This document shows positions 11,764 through 23,560 of a DNA stretch of 64,000 bases, in pieces (position 1 is the first letter of the stretch; every line of letters starts with the position of its first letter). The notes beneath the pieces were generated by a model. That model did no database searches, was not told the origin of the DNA, and worked only from the letters and a program-made list of their open reading frames with translations. Source of the stretch: Anthoceros angustus. Lineage: Eukaryota > Streptophyta > Anthocerotopsida > Anthocerotales > Anthocerotaceae. The stretch covers positions 2,046,001 through 2,110,000 of the forward strand of contig VJWM01000025.1 in the NCBI GenBank assembly GCA_010909165.1, in the 5' to 3' direction. Position numbers and translations under genes: made by a program.

Positions 11764-12245
11764 TTAATCATCCCACACATTCGATGCCGAACTGCAGTGT
11801 GTGCAAATCATCCACCAAGGCCCGGCATAACATCTCTGTGCCAATACTTGCCTCACATGGGCGGGAACGTGAAAGGCCCCGTCGGTGGTCGCGGTGGTAT
11901 CGATAAGGTCTGCGAGTGTCAACATTAAAGAAGCCGAGAAAAGGACCATGGACACTTTGCCATCGACGCGCACTTAACCAATCCACCTCGAAAACCATGA
12001 AGCTTAGGTCCCCTCTTCACAAGCCACCGTAATCCGCTTTAAGAAAAGTCCGTGGAGCATCATGTCCTTCCATCTCGAATCGCCATGGACCCAATCGTCT
12101 CAAGTGGCTTGCCGATTCTCCCGCAGCTTTGGTCCCGAAATGATATCCATGTGACTCGAGTCCTCGATATGTCATTGTTCCGTGAGCGTGGCCCCAAGCC
12201 AAGGTGATGTCGCTTTGTTGTCCATGTCATCAAAGGCACCCGCAT
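11764..12245 (-). pseudogene. DUF4216-like segment of CACTA transposase
   Basis: The minus strand near 11,998 reads MVFEVDWLSAR and continues in a shifted frame with RVDGKVSMVLFSASLM. This resembles the Phe-x-x-Asp-Trp core of DUF4216, which follows DUF4218 in plant En/Spm transposases. The order in the element (DUF4218 to the right, this to the left on the minus strand) fits. Frame changes between 11,900 and 12,000 show decay. Confidence 0.45.
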
Positions 12246-12387
12246 GCGCCCTGCTTAAGCCATGTGATGAAGTCCATGCCTTGGGGATTCTGCACGTTGT
12301 ACATCTGCCTACATGGCTCCATAGTGCTTGAGTGTAGGACAAGGTACCAATAAAGTCATGCCTGCTCGTCTGGCGTCAGCTTGGTTT

Positions 12388-12730
12388 TCACGCTCTTCCC
12401 GATAGGCCTCTCATCGCCCTTTCCAGAGAGTCTGACGCCAAACAAATGGGCCTGGTCAGGATGCGTTGCGGATAAGTATTCTGCCGCAATGCATTGCTTC
12501 CATGGCCATATACGGTGGCCATGCTCCTTCGGTGTCGTTTCGGACATGGTTCTTCAGAGAGCATGTACCTTCGAATGGGTACATCCAACGAAGGGATGCC
12601 ATGGGTCTCCACCTCCTCGACCAAATGTATAATTAGATGTTCCATGATGTTCCAAAAAGTAGAGGGCATAACACTTTCCAGGGCAATGGCGACATCAATA
12701 GCATGTTTTCATAGTTGGCAAGTCACCAAA
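12388..12730 (-). pseudogene. DUF4218 domain of CACTA transposase
   Basis: Minus-strand frame with MPSTFWNIMEHLIIHLVEEV, followed by Pro-Ile-Arg-Arg-Tyr-Met and a second-frame match to RYMRSLKEYVRN. This is the strongly conserved start of DUF4218, where plant proteins have Pro-Pro-x-Phe-Phe-Asp-x-Met-x-His-Leu and later the Tyr-Pro-x-Glu-Arg-Tyr-Met motif. It normally follows TNP2 within 1-2 kb. Here about 9.5 kb of nested retroelements separates the two. At least one frameshift is visible after the conserved start. Confidence 0.8.
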
Positions 12731-12839
12731 TCGATGTCCTTTGACATATCCACCGGTATAGGCGCCAGTAACAGCCCCATACTCGAGCCCATCCAATCGT
12801 CCTCTTAGCGCAATGGGTAAGTAGTAACTGCGAGGCAAT

Positions 12840-13315
12840 GCCGATCCATGGCTCTTCATCCTGTCACTTTCTCTCTGAATGCAGCCGGAGATTCTTGCCC
12901 GAATCCGTCGGGCTGATGTCCGCTATTCGCCACGCCTCGGATGGCCTCACCCAAAACATAAGATGCATGCATGAGCTTCTCCATCCTCATGTATGGCCAC
13001 AACTGGCCGTGCGAAGTCCATTTTCCACAAACTTCCACAATCCTCACAATGAGAAGAGATTTTGGCTTCAACTTCCATAATGTGAAGTTCGCCATCAAAC
13101 TTCTCCACTAGACGCCAGTAGTCTCCATATGCACACCTTAAAGCTATGCAAAGACAAGACAAAAGTTCCTCGCACCAAAACTACTCCCAAGCTTCAAAAT
13201 TGCAAACGAGCTTTCACACGGACACTTAGTCTCATAACTACAAACAATGCAATAGAAGACAAGTGGCAAGAGTCCCACATGGTGGTGCAGTGATGATCTC
13301 CGAACCATGCTCGAT
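12840..13315 (-). pseudogene. Copia-C gag fragment
   Basis: Minus-strand pieces FTLWKLKPKSLL and KISSHCEDCGSLWKMDF, in two frames, match the start of the copia-A Gag (MWKLKLKMLLIDRGLWKFV at about 33,668). Further down, ASYVLGEAIRGVAN corresponds to the UBN2 core. The fragment lies immediately inside an LTR (13,320-13,514) with a primer site between them, so it is the 5' part of a copia element. It stops near 12,840, where CACTA DUF4218 sequence begins. Confidence 0.6.
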
Positions 13316-13319
13316 ACCA

Positions 13320-13514
13320 TGTTAGAAAACAGTTATTCCTGTGTTCAAGATTATTAGAAATGGTGTGCTATGCATACATATATAGCCTTTGGCCTTGTCA
13401 TACTCGATAGTATGAAACCCTATCTCGCTCCTGGGATAATCCTATATACTTCTAGGACTTATACTCATAACTCTAATATGTGATGTGTTGCACCAATCCT
13501 ATAGATTTCTAACA
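13320..13514 (-). repeat. Copia-C 5' LTR
   Basis: A 195-bp unit with the perfect inverted ends TGTTAGAAA and TTTCTAACA. On its left the minus-strand primer site TGGTATCGAGC (plus strand 13,309-13,319) abuts it, so it is the 5' LTR of a minus-strand element. Its sequence differs from the copia-A and copia-B LTRs. No second copy was found, so the other LTR is lost. Confidence 0.8.
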
Positions 13515-14228
13515 TTGTCTGCTCATTATTAAAACCAGTATAAAGTCCACCAAAATAAGTTCTGGTCAGCACCCCATCCGGGTACTGATCGGCACCCTGG
13601 CCGCTTAACTGCAGAGTTTCGATATGAAGCCCGCTACAAGCCACGCTCCCGCTTTTCCTTGCACTATGTCAAAGTTGCGATCTTCACATCGCTGGTGGCG
13701 CGCGACCTGAATTTCTTCACAAACATGGTGCAACTTGAAAGCAGCGGGTTTTCTAGCCAAGGGCACTCACAGAGTGACAGATCTCGTGAAAAATCTCAAG
13801 GCTCCCCGTCTGCGGTACAGAAAAAGTCGGCCAACCACGGCACCTGTGTATCGGACTTAGCTAGGGCTGATGGCAAGTGCAAGGAGCTTCAGTTGCTGGA
13901 AGAGGCGAGGGCTCGTGTCTTGAACTCATGCCAAGTGGAGACACGGTGGAGGAAAGGGAAGATGATAGGCCGTCGTGGAGTATAGAGAAATGTTGAGGGA
14001 ACTCAAACTCGGGGCCTATACACACCGAGCGAAGAACGAAGGACATTAAGGTGAGGATCTCGTGATAGCAATCTCCATGTCACAGGATTAGGTAATTGTG
14101 AGGCTTCATCCGCTGAAAAACATGGAGGCGATGGTGACTAACCTAACAGATGGTGCTCCCACTGCGGTGAACAAGACAACCAAGCTGAAAAAGGATCACG
14201 AGGGAGACTAGTTACATGCAAATTTGGG
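13515..14228. other. Unassigned DNA between two copia pieces
   Basis: A plus-strand open frame (13,659-13,985, 108 codons) shows no recognisable domain. The place where a copia-B 3' LTR would be expected (about 14,050-14,228) does not resemble the copia-B 5' LTR at 21,729-21,915, so that LTR has been lost or replaced. Confidence 0.3.
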
Positions 14229-15364
14229 TCACCCACCATGTAAGCATTCAATCAGCAAGAAATACTTACTTTGAAATCTACGAGACCTAAACCCTCTACA
14301 TGTGTCCGATGTTTGTGTTTGGGCGTGGTTTAGTGAGGACATCATATTTCCGTCGGTGTGGATATAAAGCGGTGACAATTCCCTAGCCTTGACATCCCTA
14401 ACGTAGTGATGTGCAATTTCTATATGTTTCGTTCTAGCGTGAAATCTAGGGGCGATCAACAAGGCTAGGCGATTGATTATCACGGTGTAGTAGGGAGTAG
14501 GCACTCACGATTAGGAGAGGAAAGAGCGTGCCCATTAGCTTCTTTCGCGACATCGGTGAGACATTTATACGCTTCTTGCTTGAGAGGGCAATGCGCTTTG
14601 TTTCTTCTGACTCCATGTAACGTGCAGAAGATAAGAAGAAGACATATGTAGACAAGCTCTTGCGTGTGTCCCCATCGGATGCCCGGTCGGCATCAGCAAA
14701 GGCTGACAAAGTAGGTGTTTCTCCTGTTCTTTTGTAGCATAGTCCATAATTATGTGTCCCCTTTAAATAACGAAATACTCGTTTGATGGCGATCCGTGAT
14801 TACGGCCGGGCGGTAATTGAGAGGTCATGTTCACGGCATATGTGATGTCCGAGTCCATTACTTACAAACAATAAGCCGCCAATCAATGCGTGCGGTATGG
14901 GACATCTTTCATGTCGGCAATGTCAGCAATGAAGCAGGAACATCATCCTTGGTGAGCTTCACTCCACTTGCACAAGGTGTGTTAGCGGGATGTGCCTCCA
15001 TGTTAAAAGCGTTGGAGAATTTTAAAAATGTATTTACGTTGATGGATGATGATCAAACCCTGCGCATTACTCTCAATACATACCCGCATGAAATTTGCTC
15101 CCCTACATCATTTCAAATTACATTCGTAACATGTCTTGAACTCGTGCTAACAAGTGGGTATCATTTCCGGCAAATATGGCATCATCAACGTAAGCGACAA
15201 GAAGAACATAAGAGGTGCCATCATCATAGATGTAAGCAGAAGGATGGGGCTTTGTAAATCCAAGGCCCCTTAAGCGGTATCCGGCCTTGCATTCCACCGT
15301 TACGCACTTTGTTTAAGACCATAAATACACTTAATCGGTGACATACATGTCCGGATGATCGGGG
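14229..15364 (-). pseudogene. Copia-B RNase H and C-terminal RT
   Basis: Minus-strand RNase H shows FHARTKHIEIAHHYVRD (14,500-14,400) and a Ser-Ala-Phe-Ala-Asp-Ala-Asp with KSLSTYVFFLSSAR (14,709-14,640). The RT catalytic motif YVDD is intact at 15,192-15,181 in the context SYVLLVAYVDDAIFAG, and a further frame carries the YGLKQ region near 15,320. Stops and frameshifts are frequent. The RT is interrupted at 15,365 by an inverted-repeat insertion and resumes at 17,768. Confidence 0.85.
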
Positions 15365-16194
15365 AACACGATAATTTTTGAAGGGGGATATCACGGCCCC
15401 TTGGAGAAACGACACCCTTGTCACGAAGAACACCTTTCCTAGAGAAACGACATATGTGCCCTACTTTGATAATGCACACACCCTTTACGAGGTCATATCT
15501 TTGATAAAGATGCACTTTCAAGTCTACACCAGGCTGGAGCACAATAGGGTGTGGGCCCGTCTGCGTTTTTAGTAGAATGCATAGAGGGCTGCCATTTTCA
15601 TATGTTTATTACAAGAAAACTTTTACTTTCAAGTGGTGGAACACAATGAAAACAATCTTGTACTAGCGGAGTCTTATTTCAATGGTCGTGAGAACATTGC
15701 AACAAACAAGCCTAAAGGAAGTGAAGTGGTCATCGGCATCGACAATAGTCATTCAAGAGTGCGGCTGGCGACTCATCCATGCCTTGCGGGCGGGTCAAGT
15801 ACCACCGCCATATTCGGGAGGCGGTCCATATCCTCCGCCTCGAGTCGTTCTCCTCCATTGCTTGCTCGTCTTCAATAGTACCATTCTTGGGCCCGGTGCG
15901 GTGTCGGCGCCACCACATCTAGCATCTGCGACCCTCATCCAAAAGGTCGGTCGTGGTCTTCAACCTTGGCACTCAATGCAACCACTTGGGCTTTAAGGCA
16001 ATGCTAGCGTCCTTAAAATGAACAAAGTTAGTTGCCCATGCGCCCATGCAAGCATCCTTAAAATCAACAAAATTGAGTTGTTAGGAAGATACGGGTTTGA
16101 ACACACAACCTATTCATTACTACACTTATTTCCCAAACACTTGACCAACAATCCCAAGTTGCAACTCTTGAGGCGCTAAATATATATTTTCTTG

Positions 16195-16570
16195 AAGACA
16201 GCCTATGAGGAGCCCATGGGGGCGGCCAGCCCATGGGTAGCGGTGTGCTAGGGGCGCCGCCGGCCCACCGCGGGCGTGTGGCGCCGGCCGGCGCCAGGCG
16301 GGTGTTAGGGGAGCGGCCGGCCGGTGCCCATGGGCGGTGTGCTAGGGGCGCCGGCCGTGGCGCCCATGGGTGTGCTAGGGAGGCGCGGCCCGGCCGCGCC
16401 ATCGTGCTAGGGGCCGGCGGCCGGCGCCGCGCATGGCGGCGGTGGCGCGGCGGCCGGCCCCATGCTGTGCTAGGCGCCGGCCGCCCATGGGCAGTGTGCT
16501 AGGGAGGCGGCCGGCGGCCGCGCCCATCGAGCATCTTTGGGGAGGCGCCGGTCGTGGCGCCTCCCTGCCC
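16195..16570. repeat. GC-rich degenerate tandem repeat
   Basis: About 375 bp of extreme GC content built from recurring words GTGCTAGGG, GCGCCGGCC and GCGCCCATGGG at irregular spacing of roughly 30-50 bp. The two strands are open in several frames because stop codons are rare at this composition; the Ala/Arg/Pro-rich frames are not taken as genes. It sits in the middle of the 2.4-kb inverted-repeat insert. Confidence 0.75.
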
Positions 16571-17180
16571 ATCCTACGGTGCATGCGGGTGAAGCTAGGG
16601 GGACAAGAAGGGCAGCGGGTATCCTATCACCGATGGAAGGTGTGGCCCATTTGCGGGAAGGGTTAAAAGATTTGCGTCCATAAGTGGTATTGAAGAGTAC
16701 AAGTGGTGGGAAGCCTTTTGGGTGGACGGAAGGAGATTGCTATCATTGTGGAGAATAACATTGGGCTAGTGCTACGCGTCCTTGGAAGTGGTTTTCACGT
16801 GTAGAAGTGGATCATCTGACTGACCACTTCAAGTGCGGATGAAGCTTTGCTAGATGAGGCATTATTGAGGACCTCCACGCGTGATATGTATGTGGGGCAT
16901 ATCAAAATGCGGGAAGGCAAGCTGCGGAAATGGCGGATGAATGGGGACATAGCATCAGGAGGGATGTTTACGCGGTGCAATCTGATGGACACGCATACTA
17001 GGCCATTACGGATTGGGAGGTCATTGGCGTGAAGCTAAGCGCACCACGACCTCACTTTCTTATCCACTTCGGACCGAGCACATAGATGCGTATGAAGGAG
17101 ATATGTGCGGGAATACATAGTCGCGGTGGTAACCCATCGGTCCAATCTTGAGGAAAAAGGGAATAAGGTCCATTACTAAA

Positions 17181-17222
17181 AACATCTGAGGTATTTGTGA
17201 ATGAAATACCATCCTCAGATTA
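17181..17222. repeat. Short hairpin
   Basis: ATCTGAGG with GTATTT is followed, after a short loop, by AAATACC and CCTCAGAT, giving an imperfect stem of about 14 bp. It lies in the 2.4-kb insert and resembles subterminal palindromes of DNA transposons. Confidence 0.5.
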
Positions 17223-17767
17223 TGGGTTTGTGTTGAACGGAACATCTCAGATGTGGACAAAAAGCGATAAGGGATAAGCTCTGCGAGTTGCGTGGCTTCA
17301 TACAACTGCGAGTCAAAGTGCGCGAAGATAGTGATGACAATGGAGAAAATTTGGACCAAGTGATGACGATGGATTGAACTACGGGGATGAGTGGCGAAAT
17401 CTCGTTTTCGGGGTCCCGAGTTAATGTTGTAAGTCCGGTTCTTGATGTTTACGTATTAGGAAATACCACATCTGGCTTTTGTGGTGTCATAACAAAACCA
17501 CATTTCCATCCCAAAAGCGAGTTCTGATCGTCCCTGCGAGAGCGGCCTTCCTCACCGTTCCTACTTTGCATCATTCCCTAGGTTCGAGTTTGCGACCACC
17601 ATTAAACAAACATTCTTTGGATGGAAAGTAGTAACTTTCTTGGTGACACCTTTTTTTGGGCTGTTTTCGCAATGCCTTCAAAGCAGCTTTTTAGGGCCCA
17701 TCAAAACCCCTTGAGATTATTTGCGGAAAACCCCTTGATTATTAACCCCTTCAAAAATTATCGTGTT

Positions 17768-19640
17768 AGGGTCTTCATAGCCTTCAGGCTGTTCCATATA
17801 CAATTCTTCTTGAGTATCCCATGTAAGAAGGCCGTTTTACATCCATTTCTTGCAATTCTAAATCACGCTCGCAGCCTAAAGCAAGCATGAGGCGAATTGA
17901 TTGAGGCGTACCCGAGAAAATGTCTCACGGAAATCCGACGGTATTTGTGTGAATCACGTCGCGAGCCTTGCTTTATAACGTGCTATGTTACCATCGACAT
18001 CTAACTTATGCTTGAATACCCATTTGCGAGTTATTGGTTTGCGCCCCTTAGGACGAGGAACAAGTTTCCGGTACCATTTTTCATAAGGCTTGAATTCATC
18101 ATCCACAAAGATGCCTCCACTTATCTCTATCGGGACACGAAAATGCTTCTTTGAGGTAGCGGGCTCGGAGGGATGATGGGCAAAGAGGCATTGTGAGATG
18201 GGATCGGACTCCCCGACTTGGTCAATAGATGATGTGGGGCTCTAGCCATTCGGAGGGAGGCGATGAGCACGTGTAGACCTACGTCTGAGTTCATGTAATA
18301 TCGGTGGGCTGGTAATGTCTCTTCTTCACGGAAGAATCGAAGCTTGGGAAGAAGCTGTGAGTTCGAGTTCGATTCTACGGTGTTGGATTGTGGGAGGCTC
18401 ATGATCCGAATTTTCAGCATTGTCATGCGAGTTACGCATCGGGCTCGCATCTAGTGGAGTATGTCGGTGGAGGGCGGTGGGAGATGACACCGGATCACCT
18501 CACCTCAACATCATCTGGATACTCACGGAATTTTCAGAATACAATTGGGCGAGAACCCCCAAAAGTGCACAGTAAAATAAGGAGAATCGGTGATGATGGA
18601 ACCAAATGCTCAATAAAGGTAACACTACGGGCTACCACCGCTGCATATTTTGCATATCAAGAAGCTTGTAGCCCTTAGTCACTTGTAGCCTACAAATACA
18701 AGTTGTCTCGGCGATTGTCAAGCTTACGTCTCTTCTCTGCGGCACATAAGCAAAGGCCCGAGAACCAAATATGCGAAGATGTAAAAGACTTGGCTTTCTA
18801 TTCCAAAGAGCTGAAAAGGTGTGCCACGAGGAGCGAGAGGTAAGGCGGTTCAAAATGTAGGTTCTTTGTGACAACGACCCATTAAAAGGATTGGGGTCCG
18901 GACCATAAAAGCATGGAGCGCGTCATCCCCATCAGTCGGTTTCTTCTTTCCATACCGTTACCCTGCGTGTATGGAACTATCGGTGATGAATAATGCCTTG
19001 TGTTTCGAAATGCTCAAAGGCGAGCTTGTAAATTCCCTCCGTTGTCGGTGCGGAACATCTTGATCTGACAGTTGCCTTTGAACAACCAACAGCGGTCTTG
19101 AAATATCGAAAGGTGTCACTCTTATGCTCCATAGGGTAGGTCCATGTATATCTATAGTCATCGGTGAGAGTAAAATAATATAATGCTCCACCAAGGGATT
19201 GTTCTTGAAGTCTCCCAGATGTCGCATGTACTAACTCCAGGCTAGTGGATCGAAATGCGAGAATTGTAGGAAAAGGAGTCTCCATTGTTTTGCCAAAGCA
19301 CAAACTTCGCATATGGGCGATCTTTGAAGCTGAGGAAGGGCTCTGTATGATCCTGCTTTGATAAGTCAACAAGTTTAGAACGGTTTGCATGCCCAAGGGC
19401 ATGCCAAAGTTTTGTCGAGTTGTCAAGGGACCAACTGGAATTTGCTTGTTCACGCGGATACAAGAGATATCCAGACGATACAATTACGAATCTAGACGAC
19501 TTTGAAAATACTGACGAGAAGGTGAGCTCTGACGAGCAAAGCAACATGTGGTTTCGAGGCGTAAGTATGAGGTCCTTCATCATTATCTTACTAAGTGACA
19601 TTAAATTTTTAGCCATCTTAGGAACATAAAGAACATCTGG
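17768..19640 (-). pseudogene. Copia-B RT N-terminus, integrase and pre-integrase domain
   Basis: On the minus strand, RT begins near 18,130 with a Lys-Gly-Arg-Lys-Pro-Ile stretch and a Trp-Val-Phe-Lys core, and reaches QEMDVKTAFLHG near 17,840. Upstream are a linker (18,127-18,450), integrase C-terminal frames (18,632-18,874, with LRIFGSRAFAYVPQ), integrase core (18,958-19,483) and the pre-integrase domain with LWHALGHANRSKLVDLSKQD (about 19,410-19,350). All parts are in different frames with stops. Together with 14,229-15,364 they form one copia Pol. Confidence 0.8.
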
Positions 19641-19644
19641 TAGA

Positions 19645-21715
19645 ACTAAGGCGGTATCATCATGAAGTGGGAACTTACGGATGCCTTTACCATGTATGTG
19701 CGGGCTGGGCTGGATTCATCACCTAAAACACTTTCGTTGAAAATAGTGGTAAGAGTCAAGCTAGTGAATTGAAGCTCATCACGACATATGTGGCGTGGCA
19801 CCGCTATCAAGGTACCAACTACCTCACTCGTTTGAGTGCTCGAGGCGGTAATATTTTCTAGCTGGTTTGCTTGGTGAGGTTGAAACCTTCTCTTTTGATT
19901 GTGATGTGGCGGTGGTCGAGGTGTTGCCGAGGCTCCCGGCCTTTTCTTTCTGCACTCTGGCCCGGTGCCCAGTCCCACACCAATTGCGCTTACCTTGTCT
20001 CCTTGATGCGGAAGGTTGAGCGGCATTGCGGCGGCGGTGGTTGACCTCTCCCTCGCCTCTCATGTTGAATCGACCTCCTCTTGTCAGAAAAACTTTGTCG
20101 GTTTAGAGCGGTACATGTTGTCCCCTTGATGACATTTGGCGGCTCATTTCCTCTTGATATAGAGCCCCAATAACATCGTGAGCTTGACACTCGGCCGGCT
20201 CGAATGGGACCATTTTGTGTGGTGACAAATGTCGTAAGCGGGAGGCGGTGGTGAAGGCGCTACCGCATCCACCTCTTGCATAGTTGTGCCAAGAGCAGCC
20301 ATTTGAGCACGCAAGTGCCTAAACCGACTAGTGAATCTTTTGCAGAATCTCCTTCCTTCATGCGCAAGGTATAAAATTGCTTTTGCTGCGCATAAGCTCA
20401 TCATTGTTTCAACTTTGTAAGTTCACATGGTGATCCCAAATTGCTTTTGCATTGGTAAGGAACTCAATTTCGAGGACAAGATCGGACTCAAGCCCATTGA
20501 CTAGGAGGGCTCTGATTCTGCTCAGTTATCCCATGCATCTTCTGTTTTGAGTGTAGCTCCTGCTTTGTAGGATTAGAAGGGGGGATGCAGGTTTGTCCCA
20601 TCAACTACATCCCGGACTCCACGAGCAAGTAAAGTGGATTTCATCCGACACTCCAAATATCAAAGCGCGTGCCATTAAATCTATCGTGCTCTTGAGATCG
20701 AGGTAAAAGTAGGGGCGACATGATGCGTGTGCGGTAGCTACGGTGCCTGAGAAAGATGGAGGCAAGCAAAGACTAACTAACAAGGCCGTAACTAATGCAG
20801 AAATGAATAGTAACCATTCAAATCTTAGTGTGTAACTATCAAGATACGAAACGTGCCTAAAAATAAATATAAACTAGGGCTAAAGGGAGGAAAGCGGTTG
20901 GGATTCAGAACATGAAGGGAAGCCGTGACATACTCAGTAACCCTAACGTCTCTTCATATCGCAATCATGGTGGAGCAATTGAGCGATAGAATCCAAAGAA
21001 CAAATCCCTAATTGCAACTCCTCTCCTTGTGCGTGAAACAAATCAGGATCGTGATAGGTGGGCAACAATGCCACAGATTTAGATTCTCCACAATGGATGG
21101 CTCTGCATCATTTTCTCAAGGGAAGGCAAATTAGAAACCCCAAGAAGAATGAGCAGTGATTGTCAATTCGTTGCAAATAACGAAAACACTTCAATTAAGT
21201 GCACGTTGCGCTTCTCTTGCTCATGCAAAGCCTCTAGAAAAATGTCATCTTGCACGCAATTGAGCCACACATTTTTCAATCCGATTACAATGAGATTCTA
21301 CAAGAGAATGGATATCCTCATGTGCGAGGATTTTACGAATCAAATCTTCTTCTATAGCATCATCAAGAAACTCCAAATTAGATCAGACCTTTTATTGTCT
21401 AAATGCTGATATTTAGATTGTGTTTTAAAATTGTCGATTCTTGGTCACTTGTTTGGAGTGACTTCCACAAGCTGAACTTCTTGATGTCTATTTAATCTTT
21501 GTTTAAAATTATGGAGCCTTCTTTGCTCTTCTGTTGCCTCTTCCGATCTGCCGGATTATTTCTCGATAATTATCGAGAAAAATGCAATCGAGGCGCTTGG
21601 GAGTGGTGGAGATTAGTGGTCCTGGGTGCCTTGAAGGAAATTCACCACGCGAGAACACACGTTCTCCACGACCACGAGGCATTGCAAGATACAAAGGATT
21701 CGAGACACCATCAAG
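19645..21715 (-). pseudogene. Copia-B gag
   Basis: The minus strand encodes a decayed UBN2-type Gag: IFGVSDEIHF near 20,650, RHLRAQMAALGTTMQEVDAV near 20,330-20,270, and an Arg/Gly-rich region with remains of a zinc knuckle near 19,990. The 5' untranslated part up to the primer site (21,716-21,728) has no genes. Short GC-rich words (GCGG, CGGT) break the frames at many places. The whole segment recurs at 24,850-26,913. Confidence 0.7.
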
Positions 21716-21728
21716 GTGCTCGATACCA

Positions 21729-21915
21729 TGTGGAGATACCTCATGCATCTAGCAAGAAAGGCCGACATGCGAGAGGCATGCGAGCAATGGAAATAAAAGC
21801 GATGTGTATTTAATAATGAGCAGAAAAATGTTATATACAAAAGTAGCCTAATAACCTAAATAGCATAACCTAAAAGTAAGTGGGATATTTAACCGTCGTG
21901 GTTATTAATCCAACA
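21729..21915 (-). repeat. Copia-B 5' LTR
   Basis: Begins TGTGGAGATACC and ends TTAATCCAACA. The minus-strand primer site TGGTATCGAGCACC (plus 21,715-21,728) abuts it on the left. A near-identical copy lies at 26,927-27,111, produced by the large tandem duplication and not as a paired LTR. The true 3' LTR was not found. Confidence 0.65.
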
Positions 21916-23560
21916 CTTTGAATCATTTTCTTCCATGTCGATGCGAGCATTAAGAGTGTCCACGCGGATAGGACATGCCAAATGGCACGGCAATGTTTGC
22001 CTCGGCGTGCATGCGTCGTCACGGTTTTCAATTCTACAATGCAATGATAACCCGTGAGAAACACTCTTGTGGCCCTATCACCAATGCGAACTCGGATAAA
22101 GCTTGTCTTACCCGGTATGGAAGGGCCTGAACAATGAGACTACGCGGTGACCGGTTGTCCTTGTCTTGTGTCGCGGCAGACGCGGACCAACATCGCCAGT
22201 CCACCATATCGCCTCGATTGCAAGCGGGGAGTCTGCGCTCGGGAGGTTGTTGAAGAAATCCGACTTTTCATGCCTCCTCGGGTGTCATGGGGCACCGGCG
22301 GTGACCCTCGGCGATCAATTTGTTCGAGCGGAGGACCATGGTGGAGGGACTCCCTAATCCGTGCAAGCCATATAGCCACGGACACCATAAACCAAAGTGA
22401 CCGAGGCTGGGTAGTACAGTGGCCGTGAGGAGTCTTTGCCACGGGGTGTCTTTGAGGATGCCCTATCGGCTTGGGTACAGCGCCAGGATGCCTGAACAAA
22501 TTGCTAATTGAGAAAGCAAAGGTCTGGTAGATATCCATGTTCGGTGCACAGTGCGGGCACAGGATTAGCAGGGGCATAAGGATGCTATTTTTCTTGTGAG
22601 ACGACCAAGGAGGGAGGTTGTGTGACCAAAAGCACCAGAAGGAGTATGAGCTAGACCGATGTCCTCCCGGATTCAATCCATCGGTGAGATGCCGAGGCGG
22701 TGATCGCTAGCGCGGCGCTGATCCGGATTACCGCCCAGCCTTTGTCACTTGAGGATCTTGGCATTTCCGTCTCGCTTCTTGCATGGAATGCCAAGACATG
22801 AGGCGTGCAAATTTGAATCATGAACAGCCGCGTTTGAGTCGCCGCTTATGGGAAGTAAAATAATGCCTTGCAGGCGATGGGGGCTGAGTGCACCAGCAGT
22901 GGCGAGCCTCACCACAAACCGGCAATCGAGTCTCATCGGCATAATCTCCCCAAAATATCTGACCAATCTTTGCGTCGATCCGTTGATGGCTGTGTCCAAC
23001 CTTGAGCATAATAGCCTTGGCTGCCTTCCTGGATGGTGGCATAGCATTAGGGGCGGGAAGGATGACCGAGCTGAGCAGGTGAAAAATTGCAGACATTCCT
23101 GCATCTGAAATTCCAAAGCGGTCTTGGATGCTCAGCAGTGCAACGACCGTGTCCAGTTTGGTTGCCTTGCTGGTTGCCTGGGCCTGCACTACCCATAGCA
23201 GGGTCTTGCCTTCAATGTCCAAAGCCTCTTTCCAACGGTCTTCTACGCCAGTCAAGAAGATGTCACGGGCATTGGGGTCTCTGCTGTAGGCGTCACTGTC
23301 TGAATGTTGGACATCGGGTGGGGCATCTGGGAGGGGCAGCAGAGGAGGGGAAGGCGGGGAGGGAGGCCGGGATGTTGAGGTCGCCGAGCCCCGGCTGTGC
23401 CAATTGCTTGGATGAAGACATCACCTGCCGTCAAACCACAACATACATGTAAGGCGGGTTGAAGCGGTGGCGGCGGCAGGCACAATAGAGCATCAACAAG
23501 ACGCGACGGGAAAAAGGGCCTCACCTAACAACCGGAAAGCATCCCCATGCCGGCCGCTTG
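21916..23560 (-). pseudogene. CACTA TNP2 transposase (Transposase_21), copy A
   Basis: Minus-strand frame 23,255-22,818 contains GQIFWGDYADETRLPVCGEA and SPARHYFTSHKRRLKR, matching the Cys-Pro-x-Cys-Gly and Tyr-Phe-Pro-Leu-x-x-Arg-Leu-x-Arg signature of plant TNP2. Frame 22,676-22,140 continues with HRSSSYSFWCFWSHNLPPW and PLLILCPHCAPNMDIY, the TNP2 Tyr-Asn-Leu-Pro-Pro-Trp and Leu-Leu-Ile-Pro-Gly-Pro region. At least one frameshift separates them. TNP2 cuts and joins CACTA ends; this copy is broken. Confidence 0.85.

Larger units (their letters stand above)
15365..17767. mobile_element. 2.4-kb insertion with 22-bp inverted ends, inside copia-B RT
   Basis: The first 22 bases (from AACACGATAATTTTTGAAGG) are the exact reverse complement of the last 22 bases, ending at 17,767. 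On the minus strand the RT reads into it after Glu-Asp-Pro-Asn-Thr and out of it into PDHPDMYV, so removing the insert restores a normal RT order. No target duplication could be fixed. Subterminal runs of CCCCTT/AAGGGG occur near both ends. No transposase was recognised inside. The family is uncertain; the CAC...GTG core could suggest a CACTA relative. Confidence 0.65.

Noticed and set aside
13659-13985. 108-codon plus frame between copia-C and copia-B
   Set aside because: No recognisable domain, no splice or promoter signals, and it lies within retroelement debris.
16064-16666. Ala/Arg/Pro-rich frames on both strands of the GC-rich island
   Set aside because: Open frames are expected at such GC content. 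The sequence is a repeat and no protein family is visible.
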